Positions 1 through 9,560 are shown, counted from the first letter of the stretch. The stretch: 64,000 bases of DNA from Flavobacteriales bacterium (GCA_947497485.1 CANMHB010000011.1:62001-126000), one strand, 5' to 3'. Notes: generated by a model not told the origin, from the sequence alone. Made by a program: numbers and translations.

Positions 1-37
1 AGTTTCGTGAAGAAGTATAATACCTATTTATAATCGA

Positions 38-952
38 TCAAAAGTCGATATGACGATCCTTCTTATCAGGAAATATATCCTCTATCGTTACTAAAATACC
101 TGTTTCTTCTACATTTCCGAAATCAGGATTCACAGCAGTTCCAAATGTTCGCATTGTCGGAGAAAGATTCATGTAAATATTTACTAGGGGCGGAATAAAC
201 TCTCCTTTATCACGCACGTGTCCATTTAAAACCTTAAATCCGTCTTTGAAGTCTAATCCATCCAATTGAGATTCCACATATGCCCTGTCATAATTCTGAA
301 CTAACGGATGATATGGTTTCATCAGATTATCGTTATCAGGAAAATAGTGATGCATGAAATGCAACAAAAAATCTCGGCAATCAGTATTGTAATTTGGGTA
401 CATGGTTACTTTTCCAAAAAAGTACTTTATTTCTGGATTAAACTTTATTAAAGCTCCAAGTCCATCCCAAATATTATCTAAAGCAAAAAGGCCTTTCCTT
501 GGGTTAACACTTGGCTGATAATTTGGTTGTACCCAACTTCGACCAAGCTCAATAGTAAAAGGCAAATAATCTTTAACAAATTGTTCAGAAAAGTCAAAAT
601 AATGCATGGTTGAAAGATGGATATTTCCATTTTCGGTCATCGCATCCTTACATTTAATAAAGCGATAACCACCAATGATTTCCTCGTCTTCAGGGGACCA
701 AAGAACAAGCTGTTTGTAGCAATTGTCATTTGTGTCATATTCATCTAGATCAATTGATTCGCCTGTTCCACCACCAGAAGCTCTAAAAGTAACCTCCCTT
801 AATCTTCCAACTTCCAGAACAACGTTTGGAGCGTTCCAATTATCGATTATATAAATTTCGTTTTCGCCTTTTCTTGTATACCTTACAAATTTGTCTTTGG
901 ATAATTCTTTTTTAATTACCACTTTATCGATTGGATCAATGATTTTTTGCAT
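38..952 (-). CDS. glsB: GlsB-like glycine N-acyltransferase
   Basis: 304 aa, no signal peptide. It belongs to the OlsB/hemolysin-like branch of the GNAT acyltransferases, which in Bacteroides is GlsB: it transfers a 3-hydroxy-fatty acyl chain from acyl-ACP to glycine, the first step of glycine-lipid synthesis. Visible family marks are GGYRFIK around residues 94-100 and ELGRSWVQP around 135-143, the usual conserved core of this branch. The next gene upstream on the same strand is a GlsA-like O-acyltransferase, and the two reading frames overlap by 17 bp, as expected for a translationally coupled two-step pathway. Some Flavobacterium species carry a fused GlsF instead; here the two activities are separate genes. 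The family call is firm; the glycine substrate is inferred from context and from the Bacteroides work. Confidence 0.82.
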   Translation of the reverse strand: MQKIIDPIDKVVIKKELSKDKFVRYTRKGENEIYIIDNWNAPNVVLEVGRLREVTFRASGGGTGESIDLDEYDTNDNCYKQLVLWSPEDEEIIGGYRFIKCKDAMTENGNIHLSTMHYFDFSEQFVKDYLPFTIELGRSWVQPNYQPSVNPRKGLFALDNIWDGLGALIKFNPEIKYFFGKVTMYPNYNTDCRDFLLHFMHHYFPDNDNLMKPYHPLVQNYDRAYVESQLDGLDFKDGFKVLNGHVRDKGEFIPPLVNIYMNLSPTMRTFGTAVNPDFGNVEETGILVTIEDIFPDKKDRHIDF

Positions 953-1772
953 ATTCGTTGTATGTTAACTTATGAACAATTTGTCTTACCTTTTGTGCTG
1001 CCTGATAATCATTTAACTCCTCGTCTATTTCAGAAAACCTTATTGGATTTCCAACAGTTATTTCAATCACTTTATTTCTTTGTTTAAATAGCTCGTCAGA
1101 CAACCATAACATTTCAATATTCGCTTTAATTCCAATAAATTTTCTAAATTTTGCAATCCTATAGAAAAAAGGACTTAATTCTCCTTTGATGTGAATTGGA
1201 ATTATTACGCGATCAAATTCTCTAGCATAGGTTACAAAAGTTTTTTTCCATTCTAGATCTTGGACCCTACCATCTATTTTACGACTTACCAAACCAGCAG
1301 GAAAAATACAAATCGCATTTTCCGACATAAAGGCATTTTTTATTTGCTGCCTTACTGAAACATCATTTTTTCCATGTTTATTAACTCCTATGAACAGTCC
1401 TTTTAAATTTTTCAAATTCATTAAAAGATCATTAACAATAAATTTCATATCATTACGATGGTGACGAAGGGCAACAATTAATCCAATTGCATCCATTCCA
1501 CCAAGAGGATGATTCATTGCCAGAATGACCGGACCTTCCTTCGGAATATTTTCAATGCCTTTGATTTTTAATTCAATATTGAAATAATTGATAATCGCTT
1601 CACAGAAGTCGGCATCAAAATAGTTTTCGTGTTCTATCAAAAAGTTATTGATCTCATCTTCATGCAAAATCCTTCTTAAATAAGAGATTACAAAGCCAGG
1701 TAACCAACGTAATAATTTCGGGTTTTTACTAGCAATTAAACCTTTTATATCAATAAACTTTTCTTTGCTCAC
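936..1772 (-). CDS. glsA: GlsA-like O-acyltransferase (PlsC family)
   Basis: 278 aa PlsC-type acyltransferase. The catalytic block is NHPLGGMD at residues 87-94, where the His-Asp spacing is five rather than the common four; FPAG lies at 157-160. This variant block is typical of the Bacteroidota OlsA/GlsA branch, which adds the second acyl chain to N-acyl-glycine. The gene begins with GTG at 1772. A perfect TAnnTTTG box (1777-1784, minus strand) ends only four bases before that GTG, so the mRNA may be leaderless. It overlaps the downstream glsB by 17 bp. A lyso-phosphatidic acid acyltransferase is the alternative, but the glsB neighbour argues for glycine lipids. Confidence 0.8.
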   Translation of the reverse strand: MSKEKFIDIKGLIASKNPKLLRWLPGFVISYLRRILHEDEINNFLIEHENYFDADFCEAIINYFNIELKIKGIENIPKEGPVILAMNHPLGGMDAIGLIVALRHHRNDMKFIVNDLLMNLKNLKGLFIGVNKHGKNDVSVRQQIKNAFMSENAICIFPAGLVSRKIDGRVQDLEWKKTFVTYAREFDRVIIPIHIKGELSPFFYRIAKFRKFIGIKANIEMLWLSDELFKQRNKVIEITVGNPIRFSEIDEELNDYQAAQKVRQIVHKLTYNEYAKNH

Positions 1773-1776
1773 AAGT

Positions 1777-1784
1777 CAAATTTA
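1777..1784 (-). promoter_or_regulatory. TAnnTTTG -7 box of glsA
   Basis: TAAATTTG on the minus strand matches the Bacteroidota primary-sigma -7 consensus exactly. Four bases separate it from the GTG start of glsA. No convincing -33 TTTG was found at the normal spacing. Confidence 0.5.
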
Positions 1785-1839
1785 AAAATGTAAGTAACAA
1801 CGAAATTGGTTCTATCGAAAGATTTCAACCAATGAAATG

Positions 1840-2616
1840 TTAGTATTGGAAATCTATACTCAACCCATCGTATGCAAGAAACACATTTTCAGGCAACTCA
1901 ACTTCAACGTCATCATGTTTACCAAACAAATGAGAAATGTGTGTTAAATAAGCTCGATCCGGCGCAACTTGTTCAATAAATTCGAGCGCCTGCTCCAAAT
2001 TGAAATGTGATAAATGCTCTGAACGATGTAATGCATTGATGACCAATGTTTTTGTCCCAATAACCTTTTCCGCTTCTTCATTTGCAATTTTTTTCGCGTC
2101 AGTGATATAGGTAAAATCACCAAATCGAAATCCCTTCACATGCATTTTGTAATGAAGTACATTAATCGGCTTTAAAACAAGATTATTCCTCAATTCAATT
2201 AAATCATTGTCAATTCGAAACAATTCAACCCTTGGGATTCCCGGGTAACGATTTTCTGAAAAAATGTAATGAAACTCACGTTTTAAAGCCTCTTCCACCC
2301 GTTCAGTGCAATATACTTCCATTGGTCTTGACTCCAGATGATTAAATGCACGAACATCATCCAAGCCTGCAACATGGTCTTTGTGTTCATGCGTAAAAAT
2401 AACACCTCGAAGTGATTTTACTTTTTCGCGTAACATTTGAGATCTAAAATCAGGTCCAGAATCTATAACGTAATTTTCGTTTTCGACCTGAATTAATATG
2501 GAGGATCGCGATCGATTATCCTTCGGATTATTAGAACTACAAACTTCGCACGAACAAGCAATTACAGGAACTCCTTGTGATGTACCTGAACCCAAAATTG
2601 TCACTTTTCCTTTCAC
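1840..2616 (-). CDS. PhnP-like metallo-beta-lactamase-fold hydrolase
   Basis: 258 aa cytoplasmic metallo-hydrolase. The N-terminus GSGTSQGVPV followed by Cys21, Cys23 and Cys26 resembles PhnP, where such cysteines hold an accessory zinc; the catalytic metal motif THEHKDH (His76, His78, Asp80, His81) is intact. PhnP is a cyclic phosphodiesterase of phosphonate breakdown, but no phn genes are nearby, so the substrate is unknown; a general phosphodiesterase role is likely. The start is GTG at 2616, with a one-mismatch -7 box (TAACTTCG, 2621-2628) four bases upstream. It lies between the exonuclease fusion gene and glsA, 24 bp below the former. Confidence 0.75.
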   Translation of the reverse strand: MKGKVTILGSGTSQGVPVIACSCEVCSSNNPKDNRSRSSILIQVENENYVIDSGPDFRSQMLREKVKSLRGVIFTHEHKDHVAGLDDVRAFNHLESRPMEVYCTERVEEALKREFHYIFSENRYPGIPRVELFRIDNDLIELRNNLVLKPINVLHYKMHVKGFRFGDFTYITDAKKIANEEAEKVIGTKTLVINALHRSEHLSHFNLEQALEFIEQVAPDRAYLTHISHLFGKHDDVEVELPENVFLAYDGLSIDFQY

Positions 2617-2640
2617 GATACGAAGTTACTTGAAACGTGG

Positions 2641-4017
2641 TTAATCCGAATATAAATTTACGATTTTGTGCGACTTATCCTTTCGAATAAATTGATTTAA
2701 TATTGTTTTAATGTCGCGATTTTCCTGTTGAGGAGAAATGAAACAATTCCAATTAATTGGGACTTTACCATGAAAATGGTATGGAGCATATCCATAACCT
2801 CGATAGGTGCCATTTTCAATTAAAACAATACTTTTCTCAGACTTATTTCTTCCTTTATCCAATATGTAAAAACTCTTTCCTTCAAACGTTAAGTTAGCAA
2901 TATACTGTTCAACGCGAATATTATATTCATTTGGAATTTCTTCTCCTACACAAGCTCCATTGCATTGTTTTAAGTCATAATGAAAACAAGCATTCTTTGA
3001 ATGATACAACCCACACAATTTCTGGCAGAATTGATATTTCTCTGCGATATAAATCAAATAATTTACGGCCTCTTTTTTTGTTGAAAAATGAATGATTGGT
3101 AACTCATCTGTTTTTGAGGTCGATTGAATAGCTAATTGCAAATATCCGTTATCATCAACTTGATCATACAGACCAAATGGGAAAAGACTTTTACGTAATC
3201 TCCTATTGTAAATTGGTTTATGAATTTTTATTAAATCCGATTCAAGTAACATTGCTATCAATTCCGAACCTGTTAATTCATAATCCACCCGAACAATATC
3301 TTGAATCAATTTGATTCCTTTTGCTGTTTTTGTATTTCTCAAGTGTTGCTCGACTCGTTTTTTAATATTGATACTCTTTCCGATGTAAACAATCTGATTA
3401 AACTCATTATAAAATCGATAAATACCAGCTTTAGTTGGCAATTCATCAATTATAGCGATGTCTAAATTCGGATGTAATGATTTCGGATTCAATTCCAACT
3501 GAACAAATGTTTGTAAACTATTGAGATCTTTTCGATACAAAATTTCAAACAATTTGGTTGTTGCCAAGGCATCTCCACCAGCACGATGACGACCATTAAT
3601 TTCAATTCCAAGTTCCTTCGAAATATTTCCTAAACTATATGACTTGTAACCAGGCAAAACATACCTTGCAGATCGAACGGTACATAAATGGGGTAATCTA
3701 AAATCGTAACCTAAATTTCTAAATTCGCTGCGTAACATTCCGTAATCAAAGGCAACATTATGAGCGACGAAAATGCAATCTTTGGTAAACTCTACAATTT
3801 TTTTCGCAACCTCAAAAAAACGTGGAGCTGAAGCAACCATTTCATCATTAATACCTGTTAAACGGACAATAAATTCAGGAATTGGTTGCTCAGGGTTTAA
3901 CAGGGTTACAAATTCATCAATAATCTCATTCCCATCAAATTTATACATTGCCAATTCGGTTATCCTCGAATTTTTTGGACTCCCACCAGTTGTTTCAACA
4001 TCGACAATTACAAACAT
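2641..4017 (-). CDS. DnaQ-like 3'-5' exonuclease fused to GIY-YIG nuclease
   Basis: 458 aa. Residues 1-175 are a DEDDh exonuclease like the DNA polymerase III epsilon subunit: Asp6 and Glu8 (DVETTGG), Asp91, His144 and Asp149 are in place. Residues about 196-280 form a GIY-YIG nuclease as in UvrC and Cho (AGIY at 197-200, VYIGKS at 210-215, Glu259 in the conserved late position). The last 170 residues have no recognised domain and contain several cysteines. Such fusions occur in mycobacteria and many Bacteroidota and probably act in DNA repair. It is not the replicative epsilon subunit by itself. ATG at 4017 sits four bases after a perfect TAnnTTTG box. Confidence 0.85.
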   Translation of the reverse strand: MFVIVDVETTGGSPKNSRITELAMYKFDGNEIIDEFVTLLNPEQPIPEFIVRLTGINDEMVASAPRFFEVAKKIVEFTKDCIFVAHNVAFDYGMLRSEFRNLGYDFRLPHLCTVRSARYVLPGYKSYSLGNISKELGIEINGRHRAGGDALATTKLFEILYRKDLNSLQTFVQLELNPKSLHPNLDIAIIDELPTKAGIYRFYNEFNQIVYIGKSINIKKRVEQHLRNTKTAKGIKLIQDIVRVDYELTGSELIAMLLESDLIKIHKPIYNRRLRKSLFPFGLYDQVDDNGYLQLAIQSTSKTDELPIIHFSTKKEAVNYLIYIAEKYQFCQKLCGLYHSKNACFHYDLKQCNGACVGEEIPNEYNIRVEQYIANLTFEGKSFYILDKGRNKSEKSIVLIENGTYRGYGYAPYHFHGKVPINWNCFISPQQENRDIKTILNQFIRKDKSHKIVNLYSD

Positions 4018-4021
4018 TAAT

Positions 4022-4056
4022 CAAAAGTAAATATTAAGCAAGTATGGTGAAACAAA
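4022..4056 (-). promoter_or_regulatory. Promoter of the DnaQ/GIY-YIG gene
   Basis: Minus strand TACTTTTG at 4029-4022 is a perfect -7 box; TTTG at 4056-4053 lies 23 bases upstream, slightly long for a -33 element. The ATG of the gene follows the box by four bases (ATTA), implying a leaderless or nearly leaderless transcript. Confidence 0.55.
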
Positions 4057-4135
4057 ATACATGTCAGATTTATTATTTTGCGGCAATATTTTTTAAAATT
4101 TTAATTATGCGTGCATAATATATTTATTTTTTATC

Positions 4136-4143
4136 TATATTTG
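4136..4143 (+). promoter_or_regulatory. TAnnTTTG -7 box of acyl-CoA dehydrogenase gene
   Basis: TATATTTG matches the -7 consensus exactly and lies 20 bases before the ATG at 4164, giving a short leader of about 14 nt. A -33 TTTG at normal spacing is not evident. Confidence 0.5.
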
Positions 4144-4163
4144 AAGCAATAAAATTCAATAAA

Positions 4164-5945
4164 ATGAGCACACAACCAATTAAAGGAGGAGAATTTATTA
4201 TTCGCAAAACGAATACTTCGGATGTATTTACACCTGAAGAATGGACAGAAGAACACCGCATGATTGCGCAAATGTGTGATGATTTCATTTCTCAAGAAAT
4301 TCTACCTAATGTTGAAAGGATTGACAAAATGGAAGAAGGTTTGATGCCTTCAATTCTTGAAAAAGCAGGTGAATTGGGGTTACTTGGACTTTCTGTCCCT
4401 GAAGATTTAGGAGGGATGGGCGTTGATTTTAAAACTTCGCTTTTGGCCACTGAACATCTAGGACATGGTTATTCATTTTCTGTGGCCTTTGGTGCTCATA
4501 CAGGAATCGGGACGCTTCCACTACTCTATTATGGAAACGAGGAACAAAAATCTAAATATATTCCAAAATTAGCCACAGGAGAATGGAAAGCAGCTTACTG
4601 TCTAACTGAACCAGGCTCGGGGTCTGATGCCAACTCGGGAAAAACTAAGGCAATTCTTAGTGATGATGGAAAACACTACATCATAAACGGACAAAAAATG
4701 TGGATTACCAATGGTGGCTTCGCTGATTTGTTTACTGTTTTTGCAAAAATTGATGATGATAAAAATCTAACTGCATTTCTTATTGAAGCAAAAAGTGAGG
4801 GAATAAGTCTAAATCCCGAAGAAAAGAAAATGGGAATTAAAGGCTCTTCCACACGCCAAGTTTTCTTTAATAATGTGAAGGTTCCGATAGAAAATATGTT
4901 ATCAGACCGTGAAAATGGATTTAAAATAGCACTAAATATTTTAAATATTGGTCGAATTAAACTAGCTGCGGGGGTTCTTGGAGGCTCAAAAGGAGCAATT
5001 AATGAAACCATTAAATACGCGAATGAACGCGAACAATTTGGTCGCTTGATTTCAAAATACGGAGCTATTCGACACAAAATGGCTGAACAAGTTATTCGAA
5101 CTTATGTAATTGAGGCAGCAACATATCGCGCTGGACAAAATATTGACGATGCCATTGCTGGTTATATGGCTAGTGGAATGGATAAAGGTAACGCAACCCT
5201 CAAAGGCATCGAGCAATTTGCCCCTGAATGTGCCATTTTGAAAGTAGCAGGATCCGAATGTCTTGACTATGTTGTAGATGAAGCCGTTCAAATCTATGGA
5301 GGAATGGGCTATTCGGCTGAAAGCAGCGTCGAACGAGCTTATCGCGATGCACGAATTAATCGAATTTTTGAAGGGACAAACGAAATTAATCGCATGTTAA
5401 CCGTTGACATGGTATTAAGAAGAGCAATGAAAGGAGAATTAGATCTAATGGGTCCTGCTATGAAAGTAGCTGGAGAATTGATGTCTATTCCCGAAATGGT
5501 TGAGCCAAGTGAGAATGCACTTGGCAATGAAGAACGCTACCTTGAAGGCTTTAAAAAATGTATATTGATGGTAGCAGGCTCAGCCGTTCAAAAATTAATG
5601 CAAACCCTATCCAAAGAACAAGAAATCTTAATGAATATCGCTGACATTTCAATTTGGACTTATCTAGCTGAATCGGTTTTACTGCGGGTACAAAAGAAAA
5701 TTGAGAAACATGGTGAAGATGCATGTGCCATAGATATTGCCATTGCGAAAACTTATTTCTTCGACACCGCAGATCGGATTGAAAAAGCAGCAAAAGACGC
5801 AATTTTGTCATTCGCAGAAGGAGATGAATCAAGGGTTATGTTAATGGGACTTAAACGTTTTACAAAAACAGAAGCTTTCAACCCTAAATCAGCGAGACAG
5901 CTTATTGCACAGAAATTAATTGATGATAAAAAATATAATTTCTAA
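4164..5945 (+). CDS. Long-form acyl-CoA dehydrogenase
   Basis: 593 aa flavoprotein catalysing the alpha,beta-dehydrogenation of acyl-CoA, the first step of beta-oxidation. Residues 25-410 are the classical dehydrogenase fold: LTEPGSGSDANS at 147-158 and WITNGG at 180-185 contact FAD, and the arginine-rich segment to EGTNEINR at 403-410 contains the expected catalytic Glu403. A further 180 residues follow, as in VLCAD/ACAD9-type enzymes, suggesting long-chain substrates and possible membrane association. No etf or thiolase genes are adjacent, so it stands alone. Its transcript ends at a strong hairpin at 5969-5993. Confidence 0.93.
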   Translation: MSTQPIKGGEFIIRKTNTSDVFTPEEWTEEHRMIAQMCDDFISQEILPNVERIDKMEEGLMPSILEKAGELGLLGLSVPEDLGGMGVDFKTSLLATEHLGHGYSFSVAFGAHTGIGTLPLLYYGNEEQKSKYIPKLATGEWKAAYCLTEPGSGSDANSGKTKAILSDDGKHYIINGQKMWITNGGFADLFTVFAKIDDDKNLTAFLIEAKSEGISLNPEEKKMGIKGSSTRQVFFNNVKVPIENMLSDRENGFKIALNILNIGRIKLAAGVLGGSKGAINETIKYANEREQFGRLISKYGAIRHKMAEQVIRTYVIEAATYRAGQNIDDAIAGYMASGMDKGNATLKGIEQFAPECAILKVAGSECLDYVVDEAVQIYGGMGYSAESSVERAYRDARINRIFEGTNEINRMLTVDMVLRRAMKGELDLMGPAMKVAGELMSIPEMVEPSENALGNEERYLEGFKKCILMVAGSAVQKLMQTLSKEQEILMNIADISIWTYLAESVLLRVQKKIEKHGEDACAIDIAIAKTYFFDTADRIEKAAKDAILSFAEGDESRVMLMGLKRFTKTEAFNPKSARQLIAQKLIDDKKYNF

Positions 5946-5968
5946 ATTGCTGATTTAGAACTACAACT

Positions 5969-5993
5969 AAAGCGGCCAATGGTCGCTTTTTTT
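5969..5993 (+). terminator. Rho-independent terminator of acyl-CoA dehydrogenase gene
   Basis: A 9-bp stem (one G-U pair) with an AAT loop, AAAGCGGCC/GGTCGCTTT, is followed by a run of seven T. The stop codon of the convergent msrA lies inside the T run, so the two transcripts meet here. Confidence 0.8.
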
Positions 5994-6519
5994 ATTGTAA
6001 CTTATCTGAAAATACTTTTCTGAATTTATCCACTTTAGGTCGCACTACTGATTGACAATAAAGATTTTGCGGATTCAACTCAAAATAATTGTGGTGATAT
6101 TGTTCAGCTTTATAAAAATTGGATATTGGAACAATTTCAGTGACAATTGGATTTGACCAAACTCCTTCTAATGATAACTTTTGCTTATAATTTTCAGCAA
6201 TTTCTTTTTGCACTTCATCGTGATAAAAAATCACTGAACGATATTGTGAACCTATGTCATTTCCTTGTCGATTTAATTGAGTCGGGTCGTGAACGAACCA
6301 AAAAACTTCCAATAATTCATTGTAGGAAACTAAATCTTCATCAAACTGAATTTGAGCAACCTCTGCATGACCTGTATTTCCTGAGCATACTTCCTCATAA
6401 GTCGGGTTGTTTTTTTGTCCACCCGCATATCCAGGGTAAACATCAATTACCCCTTTAAAATCTTTGAAACAAGCTTCAATACACCAAAAACACCCAGCTC
6501 CAAATGTTGCAATTTTCAT
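5992..6519 (-). CDS. msrA: Peptide methionine (S)-S-oxide reductase MsrA
   Basis: 175 aa, cytoplasmic. It reduces the S-epimer of methionine sulfoxide in proteins. The family signature GAGCFWCIEACF begins at residue 8, with catalytic Cys10 and Cys13. The conserved YPGYAGG and HAEVAQI segments are present. It is followed upstream on the same strand by msrB, 44 bp apart, which handles the R-epimer; together they form the usual oxidative-damage repair pair, one cytoplasmic and one exported. Confidence 0.95.
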   Translation of the reverse strand: MKIATFGAGCFWCIEACFKDFKGVIDVYPGYAGGQKNNPTYEEVCSGNTGHAEVAQIQFDEDLVSYNELLEVFWFVHDPTQLNRQGNDIGSQYRSVIFYHDEVQKEIAENYKQKLSLEGVWSNPIVTEIVPISNFYKAEQYHHNYFELNPQNLYCQSVVRPKVDKFRKVFSDKLQ

Positions 6520-6563
6520 AATTAAATTTTAAGGTAAAAATAATGACTTCTTATTTGATGAGC

Positions 6564-7031
6564 TTATTCTTTTTTAAAATCTAGTGCTGCAGAATTTACA
6601 CAATATCTCATTCCTGTAGGCCTAGGACCATCATCAAACATATGCCCCAAGTGTGCATCACATTTTTTACACCTAATCTCGATTCTTTTATAACCTAACT
6701 CGTAATCATCTAATTGACGAATGCTTCCTTTTTCAATCGCGTCATAAAAGCTTGGCCATCCAGAACCCGAGTCGTATTTTGTTTCACTTGAAAACAAAAG
6801 ACTACCGCAACCAACGCAGTGATAATTTCCTTTTTCATGATGATTCCAGTATTTTCCAGTAAATGGTCTTTCGGTGCCACCATCACGAATCACATAACAA
6901 ACATTTTTAGGCAACGCTTTGCCATTGTATATTTCTGTGTCTTCAGTTTGAACTTTATCATCAATCAAATTTTGTTTTTGAGCGCAAGCCACCGAAGAAA
7001 TTAAAAGGATAATTAAGTAGTATTTTTTCAT
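6564..7031 (-). CDS. msrB: Peptide methionine (R)-S-oxide reductase MsrB, predicted lipoprotein
   Basis: 155 aa when started at ATG 7031. This start is chosen because it places a clean lipoprotein signal at the N-terminus ([16 protein letters not shown], lipid-modified Cys16); the frame stays open 54 bp further upstream but that would bury the signal. Zinc-binding cysteines are Cys72/Cys75 and Cys121/Cys124, and catalytic Cys144 lies in RYCVNSAAL. It reduces methionine-R-sulfoxide, here probably in envelope proteins. Partner of msrA downstream. Confidence 0.92.
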   Translation of the reverse strand: MKKYYLIILLISSVACAQKQNLIDDKVQTEDTEIYNGKALPKNVCYVIRDGGTERPFTGKYWNHHEKGNYHCVGCGSLLFSSETKYDSGSGWPSFYDAIEKGSIRQLDDYELGYKRIEIRCKKCDAHLGHMFDDGPRPTGMRYCVNSAALDFKKE

Positions 7032-7105
7032 ATTTTTTAAACAACCAAAAAAAATGAATGTTCTTAACACGCTGAAAATTTCCAAAAAGTAAGATGGAAT
7101 AATCG

Positions 7106-7113
7106 TACTTTTG
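7106..7113 (+). promoter_or_regulatory. TAnnTTTG -7 box of MFS gene
   Basis: TACTTTTG is a perfect -7 box, four bases (TCCC) before the ATG at 7118. No Shine-Dalgarno sequence fits in between, so a leaderless transcript is likely. Confidence 0.55.
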
Positions 7114-7117
7114 TCCC

Positions 7118-8281
7118 ATGAAATTAAACTATGGAAAGAACTTTTGGTTATTGAGTCTTTCCATGTTTTTCTTTATGGCTGGATTTAATCTCATTATGCC
7201 AGAATTGAATCAGTTCATTACCAATCTTGGTGGTGAAGAGCAGAAAGGCCTCGTTATAACCTTGTTTACAATTTCAGCAGGACTATCTAGGCCATTTTCA
7301 GGAAAACTTGCGGACACCATTGGAAGAAAAAAAGTTATTTATGCAGGTGTTATCTGTTCGATAATTGTTTCGATGTTGTACCCACTTTCTTCAACTGTTT
7401 TGTTTTTTTTATTACTTCGATTTTTACATGGTTTCAGTGCTGGCTTTGCGCCAACAGGAGCTACAGCTTTGCTAACCGACATAACTCCAATTGATCGAAG
7501 AGGCAGCGCAATGGGGATTTGGGGAACATTTATCTCTTTGGGAATTGGTGCTGGACAATCTATGGGTTCTTGGATTTGTTCAAATTTTGGATTTAATGTT
7601 ATGTTCATGACTGCCGCCTTGTGCTCAATTCTTTCAATTCTATTTTTTATCGAGGTTCAAGAATCGCTGAAGCAAAAAAAGGGTTTTCAATTAAATCAGT
7701 TAAAGATAAATTGGACTGATGTCTTTGAACCGTCAGTAAGACCTGCAGCCGTCGTTATGTTTTTAACCGCCACCTGCTCCGGAATCATTTTCGTAATTAC
7801 ACCAGATATTTCAGCATTTCTTGGCATCGAGAACAAGGGTTTCTTTTTCGGTGTTTACGTTATTTCAACCATGTTAATAAGACTACTTACAAGTTCGATG
7901 TCCGATCGCATCGGAAGAAGGAAAATGTTATTCGCGGGGTGTATTTTATTAATTGCAAGTATGATGTTAATTGCCATTGCGAATTCGGTTAATACATACA
8001 TATTAGCAGCAATTGTTTTTGGATTTGCAACAGGTGTTTCCAGCCCTACATTGTTTGCCTGGACAGCAGACCTTTCTCCAGAACATCGAAGAGGAGTTGG
8101 CGCAGGAACAATGTTTATTGCATTAGAACTTGGCATAATGACAGGATCATTGTCAACACTTTTAACCTATCACAACTCAAAAGCAACTGTTTACCTTGCA
8201 TTTGCCACTGGTGCAATTTTCGCTCTTTTCGCGGGAATATATCTACTATGGCACTTAAAAACTCAGAAATCTCAATTCTGA
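7118..8281 (+). CDS. MFS transporter
   Basis: 387 aa with about twelve hydrophobic segments, a typical major facilitator. The loop 2-3 motif is visible as [11 protein letters not shown] (residues about 61-71), and a related SDRIGRRK follows the sixth segment in the second half, showing the two six-helix repeats. It resembles Bacteroidota drug/metabolite exporters of the sugar-efflux type, but the substrate cannot be read from the sequence. The gene is monocistronic; its end overlaps the end of the convergent YhhQ-type gene by 10 bp. Confidence 0.85.
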   Translation: MKLNYGKNFWLLSLSMFFFMAGFNLIMPELNQFITNLGGEEQKGLVITLFTISAGLSRPFSGKLADTIGRKKVIYAGVICSIIVSMLYPLSSTVLFFLLLRFLHGFSAGFAPTGATALLTDITPIDRRGSAMGIWGTFISLGIGAGQSMGSWICSNFGFNVMFMTAALCSILSILFFIEVQESLKQKKGFQLNQLKINWTDVFEPSVRPAAVVMFLTATCSGIIFVITPDISAFLGIENKGFFFGVYVISTMLIRLLTSSMSDRIGRRKMLFAGCILLIASMMLIAIANSVNTYILAAIVFGFATGVSSPTLFAWTADLSPEHRRGVGAGTMFIALELGIMTGSLSTLLTYHNSKATVYLAFATGAIFALFAGIYLLWHLKTQKSQF

Positions 8282-8979
8282 TTTTCGTGTTTAAGGTATT
8301 TTCTTACCAAAAAATGCCCCAGGTAAATTAAAGGCGTTAACAACAGGGCGATAATCATTTTTAAAATATAATTTGTAGGTGCAATTTTCATGTATTCACT
8401 GAACGAAAGTGAACCCCCAAGGACAAAACCAATGTAGAGCACAATATACGAGTCGATTAATTGTGAAAGCAAGGTGCTACCTGTACTTCTCAACCAAATA
8501 TATCGATTACCCGTTTTATGTTTGATCCAATCGAAAACATACGCATCAAGCAATTGAGAAACAAGAAAGGCAGCAATACTTCCTAAAATGACCATTTGAG
8601 CTTGACCAAACACTTTGTTAAAAGATTCATCATCTGCTAATTTTGAACCCGGAATTTCGAAAGCCGGAATCTGCATCGAAAGACCGACTACCAAAAAACA
8701 ATAACCGATTAAAATTGCTGTAATCCAAGAAACTCTACGAACAGCTTTTTGACCATAAAATTCATTCATCAAATCTGTTAACAGAAATACAATAGGCCAA
8801 GGAAGAATTCCAATAATTGTAGTAAACGGCCCGAGCTTAAATCCAAACAAATCAAACTTTAGTGGAATCTGAATTAGTTTATTACTTATTAATTCGGCAG
8901 TTACAGCATTTGTAATAAATAAACCAACAAGGAAAATAAACAACCATTGCCGACGCTCATTAATTTTTTCTGTATTCAT
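8272..8979 (-). CDS. YhhQ/VUT-family transporter, probably for queuosine precursors
   Basis: 235 aa from ATG 8979 (a TTG codon directly before it is the alternative start). Six or seven hydrophobic segments; ITNAVTAELISNK near residue 22 and the LTDLMNEFYGQKAVRR block around 80-95 are marks of the VUT family (COG1738), whose E. coli member YhhQ imports preQ0/preQ1 for queuosine synthesis. queD and folE, which belong to the same pathway, occur at 19.7-20.7 kb but are not linked in an operon. Substrate assignment rests on the family only. Confidence 0.8.
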   Translation of the reverse strand: MNTEKINERRQWLFIFLVGLFITNAVTAELISNKLIQIPLKFDLFGFKLGPFTTIIGILPWPIVFLLTDLMNEFYGQKAVRRVSWITAILIGYCFLVVGLSMQIPAFEIPGSKLADDESFNKVFGQAQMVILGSIAAFLVSQLLDAYVFDWIKHKTGNRYIWLRSTGSTLLSQLIDSYIVLYIGFVLGGSLSFSEYMKIAPTNYILKMIIALLLTPLIYLGHFLVRKYLKHENQN

Positions 8980-9002
8980 CAAGCAATTTTGGAAATTAAA
9001 AA

Positions 9003-9560
9003 CTAATTCTTTTTCTTGTTCGCAGCACCATAATCCAATCGTTTTGCCTTAACATAACGTTGAATGTAATATTTTGTTTTCAAGTTATCAATGCGAACAC
9101 CACCATTTGCGGCATGTATAAATTTAACATCGTCTGGCAAGACCTCTATTACCATTGCAACGTGACCAATAGAGCTAGATTTAGAATTACTCCCTTTAAA
9201 AAACATTAAATCCCCGGGTTGAATTTCAGATAATCTAATTGTTTCACCAAGTTCGGCCAAACCATAACTCGTTCGAACAAGTGAAAATCCAAAATTCCCG
9301 AAAATATAATTTATAAATCCTGAACAATCAAAACCAGAAGGAGTTGTACCACCCCAGCGATATGGAACACCAAGAAACGTTTTCGCATAAGAAATTATGG
9401 CGTCAGCTTTCGGGTTTGATTTTTTTTCCTTTCGAGTGGTGTCTGAAAAGGAAAACTCACTGGTGTCAATTTCCACAGCTCTGACTTGCGAAAATGCACT
9501 TATTGACACTAGTGCGAAAATGGTTAATAAAAAAATATTTTTTAGTTCCCGAATTAACAT
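9003..9560 (-). CDS. NlpC/P60 (C40) peptidoglycan peptidase
   Basis: 185 aa. A cleavable signal peptide ends near SAFSQ25, then a 30-residue linker precedes the C40 domain: catalytic Cys79 in FDCSGF, His133 in GHVAMVIE and His149. Such enzymes cut the gamma-D-Glu-diaminopimelate bond or related links of cell-wall stem peptides in the periplasm. A second, more compact paralogue lies at 26.9 kb. A perfect TAnnTTTG box (9569-9576) is eight bases upstream of the ATG. Confidence 0.88.
   Translation of the reverse strand: MLIRELKNIFLLTIFALVSISAFSQVRAVEIDTSEFSFSDTTRKEKKSNPKADAIISYAKTFLGVPYRWGGTTPSGFDCSGFINYIFGNFGFSLVRTSYGLAELGETIRLSEIQPGDLMFFKGSNSKSSSIGHVAMVIEVLPDDVKFIHAANGGVRIDNLKTKYYIQRYVKAKRLDYGAANKKKN

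Noticed and set aside
7032..7085. Extension of MsrB by 18 residues upstream
   Set aside because: It would place residues in front of a perfect lipoprotein signal peptide; ATG 7031 is the better start.
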